NCBI GenBank assembly: GCA_025594325.1
Contig: JANHCV010000001.1
Coordinates: 2,294,001-2,358,000 of the forward strand
Direction: 5' to 3'
Origin: Blastocladiella emersonii ATCC 22665
Lineage: Eukaryota > Blastocladiomycota > Blastocladiomycetes > Blastocladiales > Blastocladiaceae
Length of the DNA stretch: 64,000 nt
A program made the position numbers and the translations under genes. The notes below the pieces were generated by a model that saw only the letters and a list, made by a program, of their open reading frames with translations, had not been told where the DNA came from and did no database searches. Positions within the stretch are counted from its first letter, which is position 1, and every line of letters starts with the position of its first letter. Below are positions 29,787-42,142 of this stretch, piece by piece.

Positions 29787-30580
29787 CTACTCCTTGTGTG
29801 GCGAGTCGACCGTCTCGGCGATCGGCGTCGAAAAGGCCGTGTGCCGGCCGAACGTGGCCACCCTGCGCTGGACCGCGCCGGCCAGCGGCGGCAGGTGCTT
29901 GGGGTCGTCGGGCATGAGCTCGCGGACCGCCGTGTGCCCGACGACCGTCGCGCGCGCCACCGAGTCGGGGTGCGCGCCGTGCGGCGTCGACGAGTAGGTC
30001 GTGTGCGCGCCGCGCGCCATGAAGTGCGACCAGAACGTGAGCGGCGCCGGTGGCACGGCGCGCGACGGGTCCTCGTGCGCGCGCAGGAGCGCCGGCGGGA
30101 GCTTGCTCGGGTCGATGGCCGGCGAGAACGAGTCGTCAAAGTAGTCGGCGGCCGTCGTCGACTTGTAGATGGTCGGGTGCGGCGTGCGCTTCGGCTTGAG
30201 GTGCTCGACCGACTCGGCCGTCCACGCGCGCTCCTTCATCGTCTTGAGCTTGCCGAGCTGCCCCGGGTACCGCCGCGACGCCGACGACTCGGACGGCTGG
30301 TACGACATGCGCGAGACCGTCGTGTACTTGGCGCTCTGGTCCTCCTGCAGCGACTGCGCCAGAATGTCCTGCGAAGCGCGGATGGGGGCGATGAGTGCTC
30401 GGTCATCGTGACATCGTCGAGTCGACGGATCCGTACCGCGTGCCCACGCTCCGAGATGAACGGCACATTGCGCTCCTTGAGGATCCGGTCCGCGCCCACG
30501 GCTCGCTCCTCGACCCAGTTGAGCAGCAGCGTCGCGCCGACGCCGCCGTGCTGGTTCCACGTCGTGTCTTTGAGATACAT
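29787..30580 (-). CDS. Small protein of unknown function, possibly axonemal
   Basis: Exons on the minus strand 30580-30437 and 30368-29787, 241 residues; the 68-nt GTACGG...CGCAG intron restores frame (ERGHA|DILAQ). The N terminus MYLKDTTWNQHGGVGATLLL followed by NWVEERAV is conserved-looking. The rest has repeated aromatic-Ser/Thr words (KYTTVSRMSYQP, TIYKSTTAADYF, TTYSSTPHGAHP, TAFSTPI), without transmembrane or catalytic motifs. An L..NW.EER start plus spaced Tyr/Thr motifs recalls small microtubule inner proteins of cilia, and zoospores are flagellated. This is a weak inference; no specific family is asserted. Shares a divergent promoter with the PPxY membrane-protein gene. Confidence 0.7.
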
Positions 30581-30933
30581 GGTGGTGATCGATGCGTGTA
30601 CTCTCGCTGGTGTTTGGTCTTCTAATCGTCTAGTGTATGCGGTTGTGACGCTGGATCATCAAACGCGACCAAAAAATGACTGTCCGACGCGGCGGGACGC
30701 AAGCACACGTGCGTTTGACCGGTGCGAGACACGGTGCGAGACACGGTGCGAGACATCTCTTCGCCATACTCTCACACACTCTGAACGCTTGAGACACGAC
30801 GGATATGAGGCACAATGACTCTATACTCTCGGCAGCCGGATGGCCATCGACTTGGCCGAATCAAGTCTTCTTTGCACCAAGTAATTTCCCGCTAAACTAG
30901 CTTATGACTATCTACCACCACGCATAATACGGC
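30581..30933. promoter_or_regulatory. Divergent promoter with a triple GTGCGAGAC repeat
   Basis: 353 nt between two divergent starts. Its centre holds three exact copies of GTGCGAGAC at 12-nt spacing (30722-30754). The region nearer the plus-strand gene is AT-richer (30860-30930), plausible for its core promoter. Confidence 0.55.
30722..30754 (+). repeat. Three tandem GTGCGAGAC elements, 12-nt period
   Basis: Exact 9-mers at 30722-30730, 30734-30742 and 30746-30754, separated by ACG. The same 9-mer, in either orientation, recurs only in intergenic DNA elsewhere in the window as far as I could find. Those sites are 39102-39110, 39237-39245, 54631-54639, 61753-61761, 61773-61781 and 61891-61899. 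A transcription-factor site is inferred. Confidence 0.75.
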
Positions 30934-32109
30934 ATGGCCCGTCGCATCTCATCCTTGGCCTCGCTCTTTGGCAGCGGCGGCCTGAGCCAGGGCAGCACGC
31001 GGCCGCCGTCGTACGCGACGCTGCCCGGCGACGACCTTCCGAGCCTCGGCCCGCCTCCGTACCTACCATGTCGCGACCCGACGCCCGAGGAGCTCGAGGC
31101 TCAGAACCGTCCCGCCATCGTCAAACCGACCCTGTACCCGCCGCGGCCGCCGGCGCGGACAGTGTTCCAGCAGGTCCTGTATCCGACCGTGGTCCAGAAG
31201 AAGCTCATCGCGCTCGCCGTCACGCTTCTCCTCGAATTTCTCGTCTTGGCCGTCGAGATCCACCTCATCTGCCGCAACGCTTCGCGGGCGACGTGCTCGG
31301 CCTCGCTTCCTCGCGTCAGCCGCTGGATCGACCGCAAGTCCATGGGCCCCGCGCTGCAGAACGCGATCCTGCTCGGATCCCTCGTCTCGCCGTTCGCCCT
31401 GTACGCGCTCGGCGAGTTTGGCGCCGCGCGCAAGTGGTGGCCGGTCCGCATCGCGGGCTGGATCCAGTGCGCCATCGTCTTCCTCGGCCACGGGTACTAC
31501 TCGGGGCTCATCCTGCGCAACGCGTGGACGCTTGGCCACGTCACGACGGCCGTGTTCCACTACCACTCGGCGGTCCCCGAATGGACGATCCAGTTCGCGA
31601 CCGTCATCCTTTGCGCGACCATCGCCGCGGGCGTTGTGGTCATGGCGCGGTTCCTGTGGTGCCTGCACGTCGTGGCCGTGGTCGTGGACGGCGAGCACCT
31701 CGAGATCCATGTCCCCGGCTGGGCGTTCTGCCAGTCGGGCATCGTCGAGGCCGAGCTCGTCCCGATCCCGCCCGAGCACCTTCTCTGGCCGACCACGCGC
31801 ACGGCGCTGTTTGGGTGCGGCCACCGCACACTCCAGTTCTTTACGGCGACCAAGCACTCGCGCGCGGGCCGGCAGCGGCCGCAGTTCATCCTCAGCTTCG
31901 ACGCACCGGGGCTCCCCGGGCTGGTCGACGACTGGCTCGAGTGGAACCGGCACCTCGGCGCGCTCAAGCGGCTCGCCGAGGTCCAGGCGTCGATGCGGTC
32001 GGTGAACGGCGGCGACGGCGCGAGCAGTAGCGCAGTCTCGCTGCCTGGCACGAGTAGCGAAGCTGGATCCTCACGTCAGGCGCTGCTCGCTCCCTCGGCG
32101 CGGCAGTAG
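30934..32109 (+). CDS. Four-pass membrane protein with two PPxY motifs
   Basis: Single exon, 391 residues. The cytosolic-looking N terminus carries PPSY (residues 24-27) and PPPY (40-43). These are the recognition sites for WW domains of NEDD4/Rsp5 ubiquitin ligases. About four hydrophobic segments follow: LIALAVTLLLEFLVLAVEI, ALQNAILLGSLVSPFALYAL, WIQCAIVFLGHGYYSGLIL and ATVILCATIAAGVVVMARFL. The ~150-residue C-terminal part is soluble-looking, with alternating beta-like strands (VVAVVVDGEHLEIHVPGWAF...). Such proteins often act as Rsp5 adaptors for endosomal sorting; that role is inferred from the motifs. No named family was recognised. Its stop is 56 nt from the stop of the convergent lyase gene. 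Confidence 0.75.
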   Translation: MARRISSLASLFGSGGLSQGSTRPPSYATLPGDDLPSLGPPPYLPCRDPTPEELEAQNRPAIVKPTLYPPRPPARTVFQQVLYPTVVQKKLIALAVTLLLEFLVLAVEIHLICRNASRATCSASLPRVSRWIDRKSMGPALQNAILLGSLVSPFALYALGEFGAARKWWPVRIAGWIQCAIVFLGHGYYSGLILRNAWTLGHVTTAVFHYHSAVPEWTIQFATVILCATIAAGVVVMARFLWCLHVVAVVVDGEHLEIHVPGWAFCQSGIVEAELVPIPPEHLLWPTTRTALFGCGHRTLQFFTATKHSRAGRQRPQFILSFDAPGLPGLVDDWLEWNRHLGALKRLAEVQASMRSVNGGDGASSSAVSLPGTSSEAGSSRQALLAPSARQ

Positions 32110-32140
32110 CGAGCGGGTGTAGTATCGGGCGAGCAGTGTA

Positions 32141-32155
32141 CATATATATATATAT
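32141..32155. other. AT-repeat in the 56-nt gap between convergent genes
   Basis: A TATATATATATATA run lies between two stop codons. In this very GC-rich DNA it is most likely part of the 3' processing signals of one or both genes. It is not a TATA promoter, because both genes end here. Confidence 0.5.
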
Positions 32156-32165
32156 TCGCGTGTGG

Positions 32166-33063
32166 CTACGGTGTAAGCACCACGACCTCGATGGGGTAGC
32201 AGCCGCGGACCGAGTTGAAAGCGATCGCGGGTGCGCCGCCACTCAGTATCCAGTCGAGCGGCACGTCGCCCTCGCGGATAAGACCTTGTTCGAGCAGCAC
32301 ACCGCGCATGCACCCGGGGAGGAGCACGGCGTTGCTCGCGGCGTCAATCCGCGGCGTGATCCATTCCCGCGTGTCGGGGCACTGGACGCACACGTTGGCG
32401 ATGCACGTCTCGGTCAAGTTCCGCGAAGCAGTGTAAAGCAGCACGTCAATGAACGGTGGTACTGCATCGCCGCGGGCGCGTAAAGCGGACTCGACGCGCG
32501 CTTGCGCATCCGTGTACACTTGGCGCCGCGTCGACTTATTGAGGACAAAGCGCGGGTCAAGCGACGCGTTGAGCGGTTGCAGATCAAGGAACACGGTCAT
32601 CGGCGACGGTGCGTCGGTGACGTGCGCCCACCAACGTGGACCAGCGTGTGAGAGCTGCGGCGGCCGCCAGTGCAGCCCCGGCGGCCGCGGGATTACGGTC
32701 GACGTGACGGCGACCTTGCCGCTGCGATTGAGCAGGAGCCGGACCTACTCGAGTCCAAGACGATGAGCATCCAGGGTGGAGGCGGCCACACGGTGGTGTA
32801 CGAACTCGGAGGCAGCTTCCGCCCACATCGAGCTTGCCGCCGTGCTCGCGGGCGTGCTGGACGAGCTCTCTCCTGGTAGAGCCCGACACAGCCTCTCCGT
32901 CGGCGCCCCATAGCACTGCCGCAGACCCCGCCAGCCGGCTCAGGTGCGCGCCGAGGAGGACGAGCGAAGACTCATACGGTTCGCGTCCGTCGGGCTCGTC
33001 CCCGTCCTGCCCCGGATCGTAGAGAATCGTTTCCAACAAGTCGTAGTCATCCATGGCTTCCAT
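32166..33063 (-). CDS. ABZ2: 4-amino-4-deoxychorismate lyase (PLP fold type IV)
   Basis: Exons on the minus strand 33063-32827 and 32744-32166, 271 residues; an 82-nt GTGGGC...GAGTAG intron removes a stop and joins KLD to VRLLLNRSGKVAV. The enzyme removes pyruvate from aminodeoxychorismate to make p-aminobenzoate for folate. Family landmarks in order: YDLLETILYDP, the VRLLL(N/D)RSGKV strand, FVLNKSTRRQVY with the PLP-binding Lys, LLYTASRNLTETCIANV and LLPGCMRGVLLEQGLIREGD. The HKTT of many fungal lyases reads NKST here, keeping the Lys. A second in-frame ATG lies three codons downstream of the chosen start. Branched-chain or D-amino-acid transaminases share the fold, but the short N-terminal ETILY block and spacing favour the lyase. 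Confidence 0.85.
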
Positions 33064-33482
33064 TTCGAGTCGAAAGGGGCATCGGAGGATCGGAGGACGA
33101 GTTGACTCGACACGACGGCGGCGTGCCTGCATCGCGTGAGCGCACCGCGCGCCTCGCTCGCCTGAGCTGCGCGCGCGCCCGTCGCCCGCCCGCGCCGACT
33201 CTTCGTCGCCGCGCCCTCCCTCTCCCCGCTCGCTGCATCCGCAGATTCAAGACGTGCCGGCTCACTACCCGCACACGCAGCTTCTTCCTGGCCGCCCGCC
33301 CGCCGCGTGCCGAGCGCGACGACCTGACCTAGAGCTCCCCGTGCTCCTCACGCCCCGCCGCGCGCGCCGTTCCCGCCCGGTTTTTGCTCTCTCCCTCGCG
33401 CGCACTGCGCCGGCTCCACGCCCCTCCGATACCTCGTGTACATCATCATCCTCTCGGCGACCCGCGGCGTGCGTGATTCAAG
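33064..33482. promoter_or_regulatory. Divergent intergenic region, ABZ2 / XRN1
   Basis: 419 nt between two divergent start codons. Very C-rich on the plus strand (33170-33420), with CCCGCCCG-type pyrimidine blocks that probably form the XRN1 5' UTR. No known element was recognised. Confidence 0.45.
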
Positions 33483-36400
33483 ATGGGTATCCCCAAGTTC
33501 TTTCGCTGGATCAGGTTCGTGGGATTCGTCGCGTTGCCCGCCCCCACTGCGGCGGTCGCTGACCTGCACCCTCCCTCTCGGCGTGTAGCGAGCGCTATCC
33601 CATGTGCAGTGAGCTCATCACGGAGAGCCGCATCCCCGAGTTCGGTACGCTCTCGCTGTTGCGCGCGCTAAAGCAGGTCTCGCTCAGGACGCTGACCTCG
33701 TCGTCGTGCTGCGCGTATAGACAACCTGTACCTCGACATGAACGGCATCGTGCACAACTGCACCCACCCGAACGACGACGACCCCAACTTCCGGCTGACC
33801 GAGGAGCAGATGTTCCTGGCCATTTTCGAGTACATTGACCACCTGTTCCACAAGATCAAGCCCAAGAAGCTCTTCTACATGGCCATCGACGGCGTCGCGC
33901 CGCGCGCCAAGATGAACCAGCAGCGGTCGCGCCGGTTCCGCAGCGCGCTCGAGTCCGAGTCGCGCGCGCGCCGCGCCGCGCAGTTCGGCGACAGCGACGG
34001 GTCCGACGACAGTAAGGAGCCGCCCTTCGACAGCAACTGCATCACGCCCGGCACGCCGTTCATGAAGCAGCTGTCCAAGCACCTCCAGTACTTTGTGCGC
34101 AAGAAGATGACCGAGGACGCGCAGTGGCAGGGCGTCCAGGTCATCCTGTCGGGCCACGAGGTGCCCGGCGAGGGCGAGCACAAGATCATGGAGTACATCC
34201 GCAACACCAAGGCCACCCCCGAGTACGATCCCAACACGCGCCACTGCCTGTACGGCCTCGACGCCGACCTCATCATGCTCGGCCTCGTCACGCACGAGCC
34301 GCACTTCGCGCTGCTGCGCGAGGAGGTCGTGTTCGGGAAAAAGGACCGCAAGAAGGCCGCCAACGCCGGGCTCGCCGGACAAAACTTCTTCCTCATGCAC
34401 CTCAGCCTGTTCCGCGAGTACCTGTTTCACGAGTTCGAGGCCCTGCGCGACACGATGCGCATCGAGTACGACCCGGAGCGCCTCATCGACGACTTTGTCC
34501 TGCTCTCGCTGTTCGTCGGCAACGACTTTCTGCCGCACCTGCCCAACCTGCACATCAACGAGGGCGCCCTCTCGCTCATGTTCCGCCTGTACAAGGAGGT
34601 CATGGTCGACGCCGACGCCTACATGAACGAGCACGGCCGCATCAACCTGCCCACCCTGCTCACGGTCCTCGCCAAGCTCAGCCTCGTCGAGGAGGAGGCG
34701 TTCCAGTACTTTTACGGCTACGACGAGGACGGCAACGAGGTCGAACCACCCTCCACGGGCAAGCGCGGCGGCGGCCGCGGCAAGAAGTCGGGCCGGTCCG
34801 GCGGCGGCAAGCGCAACGGCGGCGGCGGCGGCGCGCCGCACCACAAGGGGGCCAAGCGCCTCGCCGGCAACCTCAACAACGAGACGCTCCTGCCGAGCGA
34901 GCGCGTCGTCCTCGACACGGTGCTCGGCATGATCGAGTCGCGGGAGCTCACCGTCGACGTGGCGCCCGAGCCCGACGCCGTCCCGTTCCTCGAGAACCTG
35001 TGCTTCAAGCTCAACCTGCACCTGTACCGCGCCGCGCCCGACAACCAGCTGCTCATTGACCTCGACCCGATCGCCGCGTCCGAGCCGTTTGACCCGACGG
35101 CGCCCGTGTTCACGGTGGCGCGGGGCGAGGACGAGGACTTTTCTGACGAGGAGGTCGACGAGCCCCGGCTGCGCGTGCTGCACCAGCTCGCCAAGCGGCC
35201 CGTGGACGCGGGCGACGCGGGCCCGGTCGTCGGCGTCGACAACGGGTACCGCGCCGAGTGGGACAGCTGGAAGACCAACTACTACGTGACCAAGCTCGAG
35301 TTCGACCCGCGCGCGCGCCCCGACGACCTGCAGCAGCTGCTCGGCGAGTACCTGCGCGGGCTGCAGTGGGTGCTGTACTACTACTACGACGGCGTCGCGT
35401 CGTGGGGCTGGTTCTACCCGTACCACTACGCGCCGCACATCACCGATTTCGAGAAGGTGGACCTCGCCCGCATCAGTTTCGACTTCGACTTCGGCACGCC
35501 GTTCCGCCCGTTCGAGCAGCTCATGGGTGTGCTCCCGGCCTTCTCGCGCTCGCACCTGCCCAAGCCGCTGCAGGAGCTCATGATCGACCGCGACTCGCCG
35601 ATCCTCGACTTCTACCCGACCGAGTTCGGGCTCGACATGAACGGCAAGAAGAACGAGTGGGAGGCCATTGTGCAGATCCCCTTCATCGACCAGACGCGCC
35701 TGCTCGACGCCATCAAGACGCGCGAGCACCGGCTCACGCCCGAGGAGGCGGAGCGCAACTCGTTCGGCGACGCGCGCCTGTACGTGTTCGACGACTCGGA
35801 CCCGAAGCGCCAGTTCCCGAGCTCGCTGCCCACCCAGTTCCCGCCCGTGCTCGGCGCCAAGTGCGTCGACACACCGTTCCATCTGCCCAAGCCCGCCCAG
35901 TTCAAGCGCGGGCTCGCCGCCGGCGTCGTCCCCATGGCCGGGTTCCCGAGCCTCAACCTCGTCCCGCACCACGCGACCATCGGCGTCCACGGCGTCCGCG
36001 TGTTCCAGTCCGAGTCGACCAACGAGACGGTCGTCATCAACGTCGACCGCGAGCAGCCCGCCGCCCGCGACGTGGCGGCGCGCGCGCTCGGCCAGCAGGT
36101 GCTCGTCGACTGGCCGTTCCTCCTCGAGGCCAAGGTCGTCGTGGTCGCCGACCGCAACGCCGTGTTCGCGCTCGACCGCAACGGGCAGCCCGACCCGACG
36201 CCGCGCACCTGGGACCCGATCGACAAGTCCGAGTGGTCGCAGACGGCGCGCGGGTACGCGCGGTTCCGGTCGCAGCGGTTCGGCGTGGTGCTCGACGAGG
36301 TCGAGGTCATGGTCGGCGTGCACCTCGTGTCGGCCATGGAGCGCACGCTCGACGGGCGCACGCTGCGCGCGTACGCGCCCGAGCTCCGGTGGTTCCCGTG

Positions 36401-38994
36401 GCAGGTGGTCCTCGAGACGGCCGAGATCGGGTACGTCGACCCGCGGTTCAAGGAGCAGCCCGCGCTCCCGCTGCCCGTCGAGTTCCCCAACAACACGCGC
36501 GTCTTCTACCTCGGGCCCAAGCTGTACGGTGCGCCCGGCCAGGTCGTCGCCGCCCACACGGCCCGCGGCGAGCTCGACTGCCGCCTCATGGTCGACGCGG
36601 CGCTGCACGAGCGCATCGGCCGCGAAGTCGTCAACGCCACGCGCAACGCGCTCGTCTACGTGCCCGCGTTCCGCGCGGCCAAGATGCTGCAGATGAGCGG
36701 GCTCGCGCTCAGCCGGCTCACGTCGTCGCTGCACGTGGTCATGACCACGGTCGGCAGCGGCGACTCGCGGTGGAACCTCGGCCTGCAGATGAAGTTTGAC
36801 GGCAAGGGCCTCAAGATCCTCGGGTACACGCGCAAGACGGCGCAGGGCGGGTGGGAGTACAGCCGCCAGGCCATGGACCTGATCGCGGCCTTCTGCCAAC
36901 AGTTCCCCGATTTCGTCGAGCGGCTCGAGTGCGGGCCCGCCGACAACAACAAGTCGGGCCTGTTCCGCGACACCGACTTCTTCCCGCCCGAGTACGCGGC
37001 CGACGAGCTCAAAGCGGTGCGCGACTGGATCCGCGAGTCGCCTGTGGCCGCCTTCGACCAGGTGCACCTCGACGCCGAGGCCATGACCAAGGACCAGGTC
37101 CAGCTGCTCGAGCAGCGGCTCCAGCAGCGCGAGCAGGCCGGCCGCCCCGCCATGAAGCTCGATTTCGTCAAGGGCATCCCGCCCGCCATGGTCCTCAAGC
37201 CCGAGTTTGCCGCGCTCGTTCTCAAGAACCAGGCGTTTGCCCTCGGCGACCGCGTCGTCAGCGTCGCCGACCGCGGCAAGGCTCCGCTGTGCGCGTTCGG
37301 CTACGTCGTCGGTGTCGACCACGAGATGATCGAGGTCATCTTTGATCTGACCTTCATGGGCGGTAACACGCTCGGCAAGCGGTACGTGGTGCTGCGCACA
37401 TGCTGCGATTGTCCTTCGACTGACTGTGTCTCGCCCGTGAATCTGCAGATGCAACGAAGCGCGCGGCCTGATCGTCAAGGCGCACGAGCTGCTCAACCTC
37501 AGCAACCCGCAGGGCTTGCTGCCGTGGATGCAGCAGCGCGCGCCGCCCGCCAACGCCGCCGCCGAGGTCACGCTCGCCCCGGCGCCCGCCGTCAACGCGT
37601 GGAACGCGCGCCGCCCGGACCACCACCACCACCAGGGCCGCAACCACTCCAACTCGCCGTCCAAGCCCCGCCGCGAGCAGAACGCGACCCCGCGCGCGCC
37701 CGCTCCCGCTGCGGCGGCCGAAAACCGCCCGGTCCAGATCATGCCGCGCACCGCCGGCGGGTGGGTCCCGGTCCCCGGCCTCGTCCCGCAGCAGCCGCCG
37801 GCGCAGCAGCAGCCGCCGGCGCAGCAGCAGCCGGCCGCGCCGAAACCGGTTCAGCAGCAGCAGAAGCCGAAGCAGCAGCCGCAGTCGGCTCCCGCTCCCG
37901 CCGCTGCCGCCCCCGTGGCCGCGTCCGAGGGCGCTGACGGCGAGGCGGCGGCCAAGCGCAAGCGTAACCGTAAGCGCAAGGAGAAGCAGCCCGCTGATCC
38001 CGCTACCGCTGCTGCCGCCGCGCCGGCCGATGCCCCGGCCGCGCAGGTCGTTCCGGTCGGGTCGCAGCCGAAGCCGCGCAACGCCAACGCCGCCGGCGCG
38101 CAGCAGCAGCAGCCTGATGCGCCCAAGGCCGCGAAGCCGAAGAAGGCCAAGCAGCCCAAGGCTGCGCCCGCGCCCGCCGTCAACCTCGACACTGTGCCCG
38201 CGCCGCCGCCGCCGACCGGCGAGACCGCCACCGCGGCCCCCGTGCCCGCCGCCATGGTCCCCGGTCCCGGCCAGCAGCCGTTCATGCCGCCGCCGCAGTT
38301 CGGCATGTACCCGATGATGCCCGGCATGCCGTACCCGCCGCCGTACATGATGCCCGGGATGCCGCCCGGCATGGTCCCCGGCCCGGGCGGGTACCCCGTG
38401 CCGATGCCGTTCCCAATGGGCATGTCGCCGGGTGTCGTCCACGGCGGGTTCCGCCCACCGATGCCGGTCCCGCTCCCCGCTGGCGTCGCGCCGCCGGGTC
38501 TCAACCCGGCTCCCGCTACGGCGCCGGCGCCTGCCAAGCAAAAGAACCTTGCCGAGATTGAGTCAAACCTCAAGGACCTGGTCCTCGGCGGCGGCGACTC
38601 GGCTGCTGCCGCTCCCGCTGCCGGCGCGCAGTCGGACGAGCAGCAGGCGCAGTCGCAGCAGCACGGCGAGCGCAGCGGCCGTGGTGGTCGTGGTGGTCGC
38701 GGCGGAAGTCGCGGTCGCGGTGGCCGCGGCGGTGCGGGTCCCAGCAACCCGATCCCGCGCGCGCAGCAGCAGCAAGGCCAACAGCCGGCTGCCGCGGCCC
38801 CCGCGGGTGCGCCCTCGACCATGCCCGTGCCACGCGACGCCGGCGCCTCGACGCGCAAGTCGCTCGCGCCGCAGACGCAGCCCGGTCGCCGCCGCAAGGT
38901 CGTGCAGGCGAACGCGGGCGGCGCGAAGGCGGGCGAGGCTCCCACTCCAGCTCCGGCCCCGGCCGCGGGCGAGAAGCCGTCGTCGGCCGAGTAA
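33483..38994 (+). CDS. XRN1: 5'-3' exoribonuclease XRN1
   Basis: Exons 33483-33514, 33589-33644, 33721-37381 and 37449-38994, 1764 residues, close to human XRN1. XRN1 degrades decapped, 5'-monophosphorylated mRNA in the cytoplasm. The N terminus MGIPKFFRWISERYP and the conserved acidic residues are intact: DMNGIVHNC, DGVAPRAKMNQQRSRRFRSA, GHEVPGEGEHK, DADLIMLGL, GNDFLPHLP. Downstream lie the XRN1-specific beta-barrel and SH3-like modules (GDRVVSVADRGKAPL...). A Gly/Lys/Arg-rich insertion follows FYGYDEDGNEVEPP (about 34760-34860). The C-terminal ~500 residues are Pro/Gln/Ala/Met-rich, with an RGG cluster (38670-38740); such tails bind decapping factors. The XRN2/Rat1 zinc knuckle is absent, which favours XRN1. 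Two tiny first exons (32 and 56 nt) are supported by exact family sequence across both joins. Confidence 0.95.
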
Positions 38995-39677
38995 GTAGCG
39001 TTGAGTTGAGAGAGATATTTTGTTGTTCCGCATTTCCTATACACACACGCGTTGATTTTGGGGAAAACAAGTTCTGCGGGGCGAGCGAGCGAGAGAAAAA
39101 AGTGCGAGACAAGCGGCGCGACGCGTCTCAAGTTGCGCGCGTGGGATCCACGTGTGACGCGCGACGCGTCGCGGTTCGACGCGACATGACGCACGATGCG
39201 CTCTGCCGCCCGCACGGCTCGGCCCGCTTTCGTTTCGTCTCGCACCCGCGCACCCGCGCACCCGTGCGCGCACGCCCGCGAGTCCTTTGGCGTGTCGCCC
39301 GCCCCCAGGTGCCCGACCCGCCCGCTGCGCCGCGACCGCTCGCACATGAGTGGAACAATGCACCACCACGCATCGTGAGCACCCGTCGTCGTCGCGACTT
39401 ATTCCCCGCACACACCGACGCTTGCTGCAAAGCACCCACCACGACCGCACGCGGACTGATCGCACTCGCGAGCTGCTGCTGCCCCTGATCGCAGCCACTG
39501 CTGCGCAGCTCTCGCGCCCCGAATCTCTACATCACTCAAATGTAACTACTACGCGACCGAGGTCGGCACGGAGTGTTCGGATCGGTTGACATGCTCGCTC
39601 GCTCGCTGACGACATCTAGCTATACTCTACTCCTGCTCCCCGTACCTCGAACCCCCGTGAACGGCTCGGCAGCAACC
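38995..39677. promoter_or_regulatory. Intergenic region, XRN1 to MARK kinase
   Basis: 683 nt. Contains two oppositely oriented copies of the 9-mer GTGCGAGAC (39102-39110 and, as GTCTCGCAC, 39237-39245). Also present are a direct CGCGACGCGTC-type repeat (39118-39182) and an AT-richer stretch around 39530-39640 before the kinase start. No coding sequence was recognised. Confidence 0.5.
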
Positions 39678-42031
<2,354 letters not shown>

Positions 42032-42142
42032 TGACTGTGGGGCGGTTGTTGTTGGCGATACTATTGTTGTTTGCGTTGGATTGATTCTCTTCCTTGCTAC
42101 CCCTCTCTCTCCCCTTCTGCATCGAAAGGAACGTGATCGTAT

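Noticed and set aside
32141-32155. TATA box from the TATATATATATA run
   Set aside because: It lies between two convergent stop codons, so no gene starts from it. 3' processing is more likely.
33684-37751. A 1355-residue open frame antisense to XRN1
   Set aside because: It is an Arg/Val/Leu/Glu-rich shadow caused by GC-rich codon third positions. The plus strand has a full XRN1 with catalytic residues.
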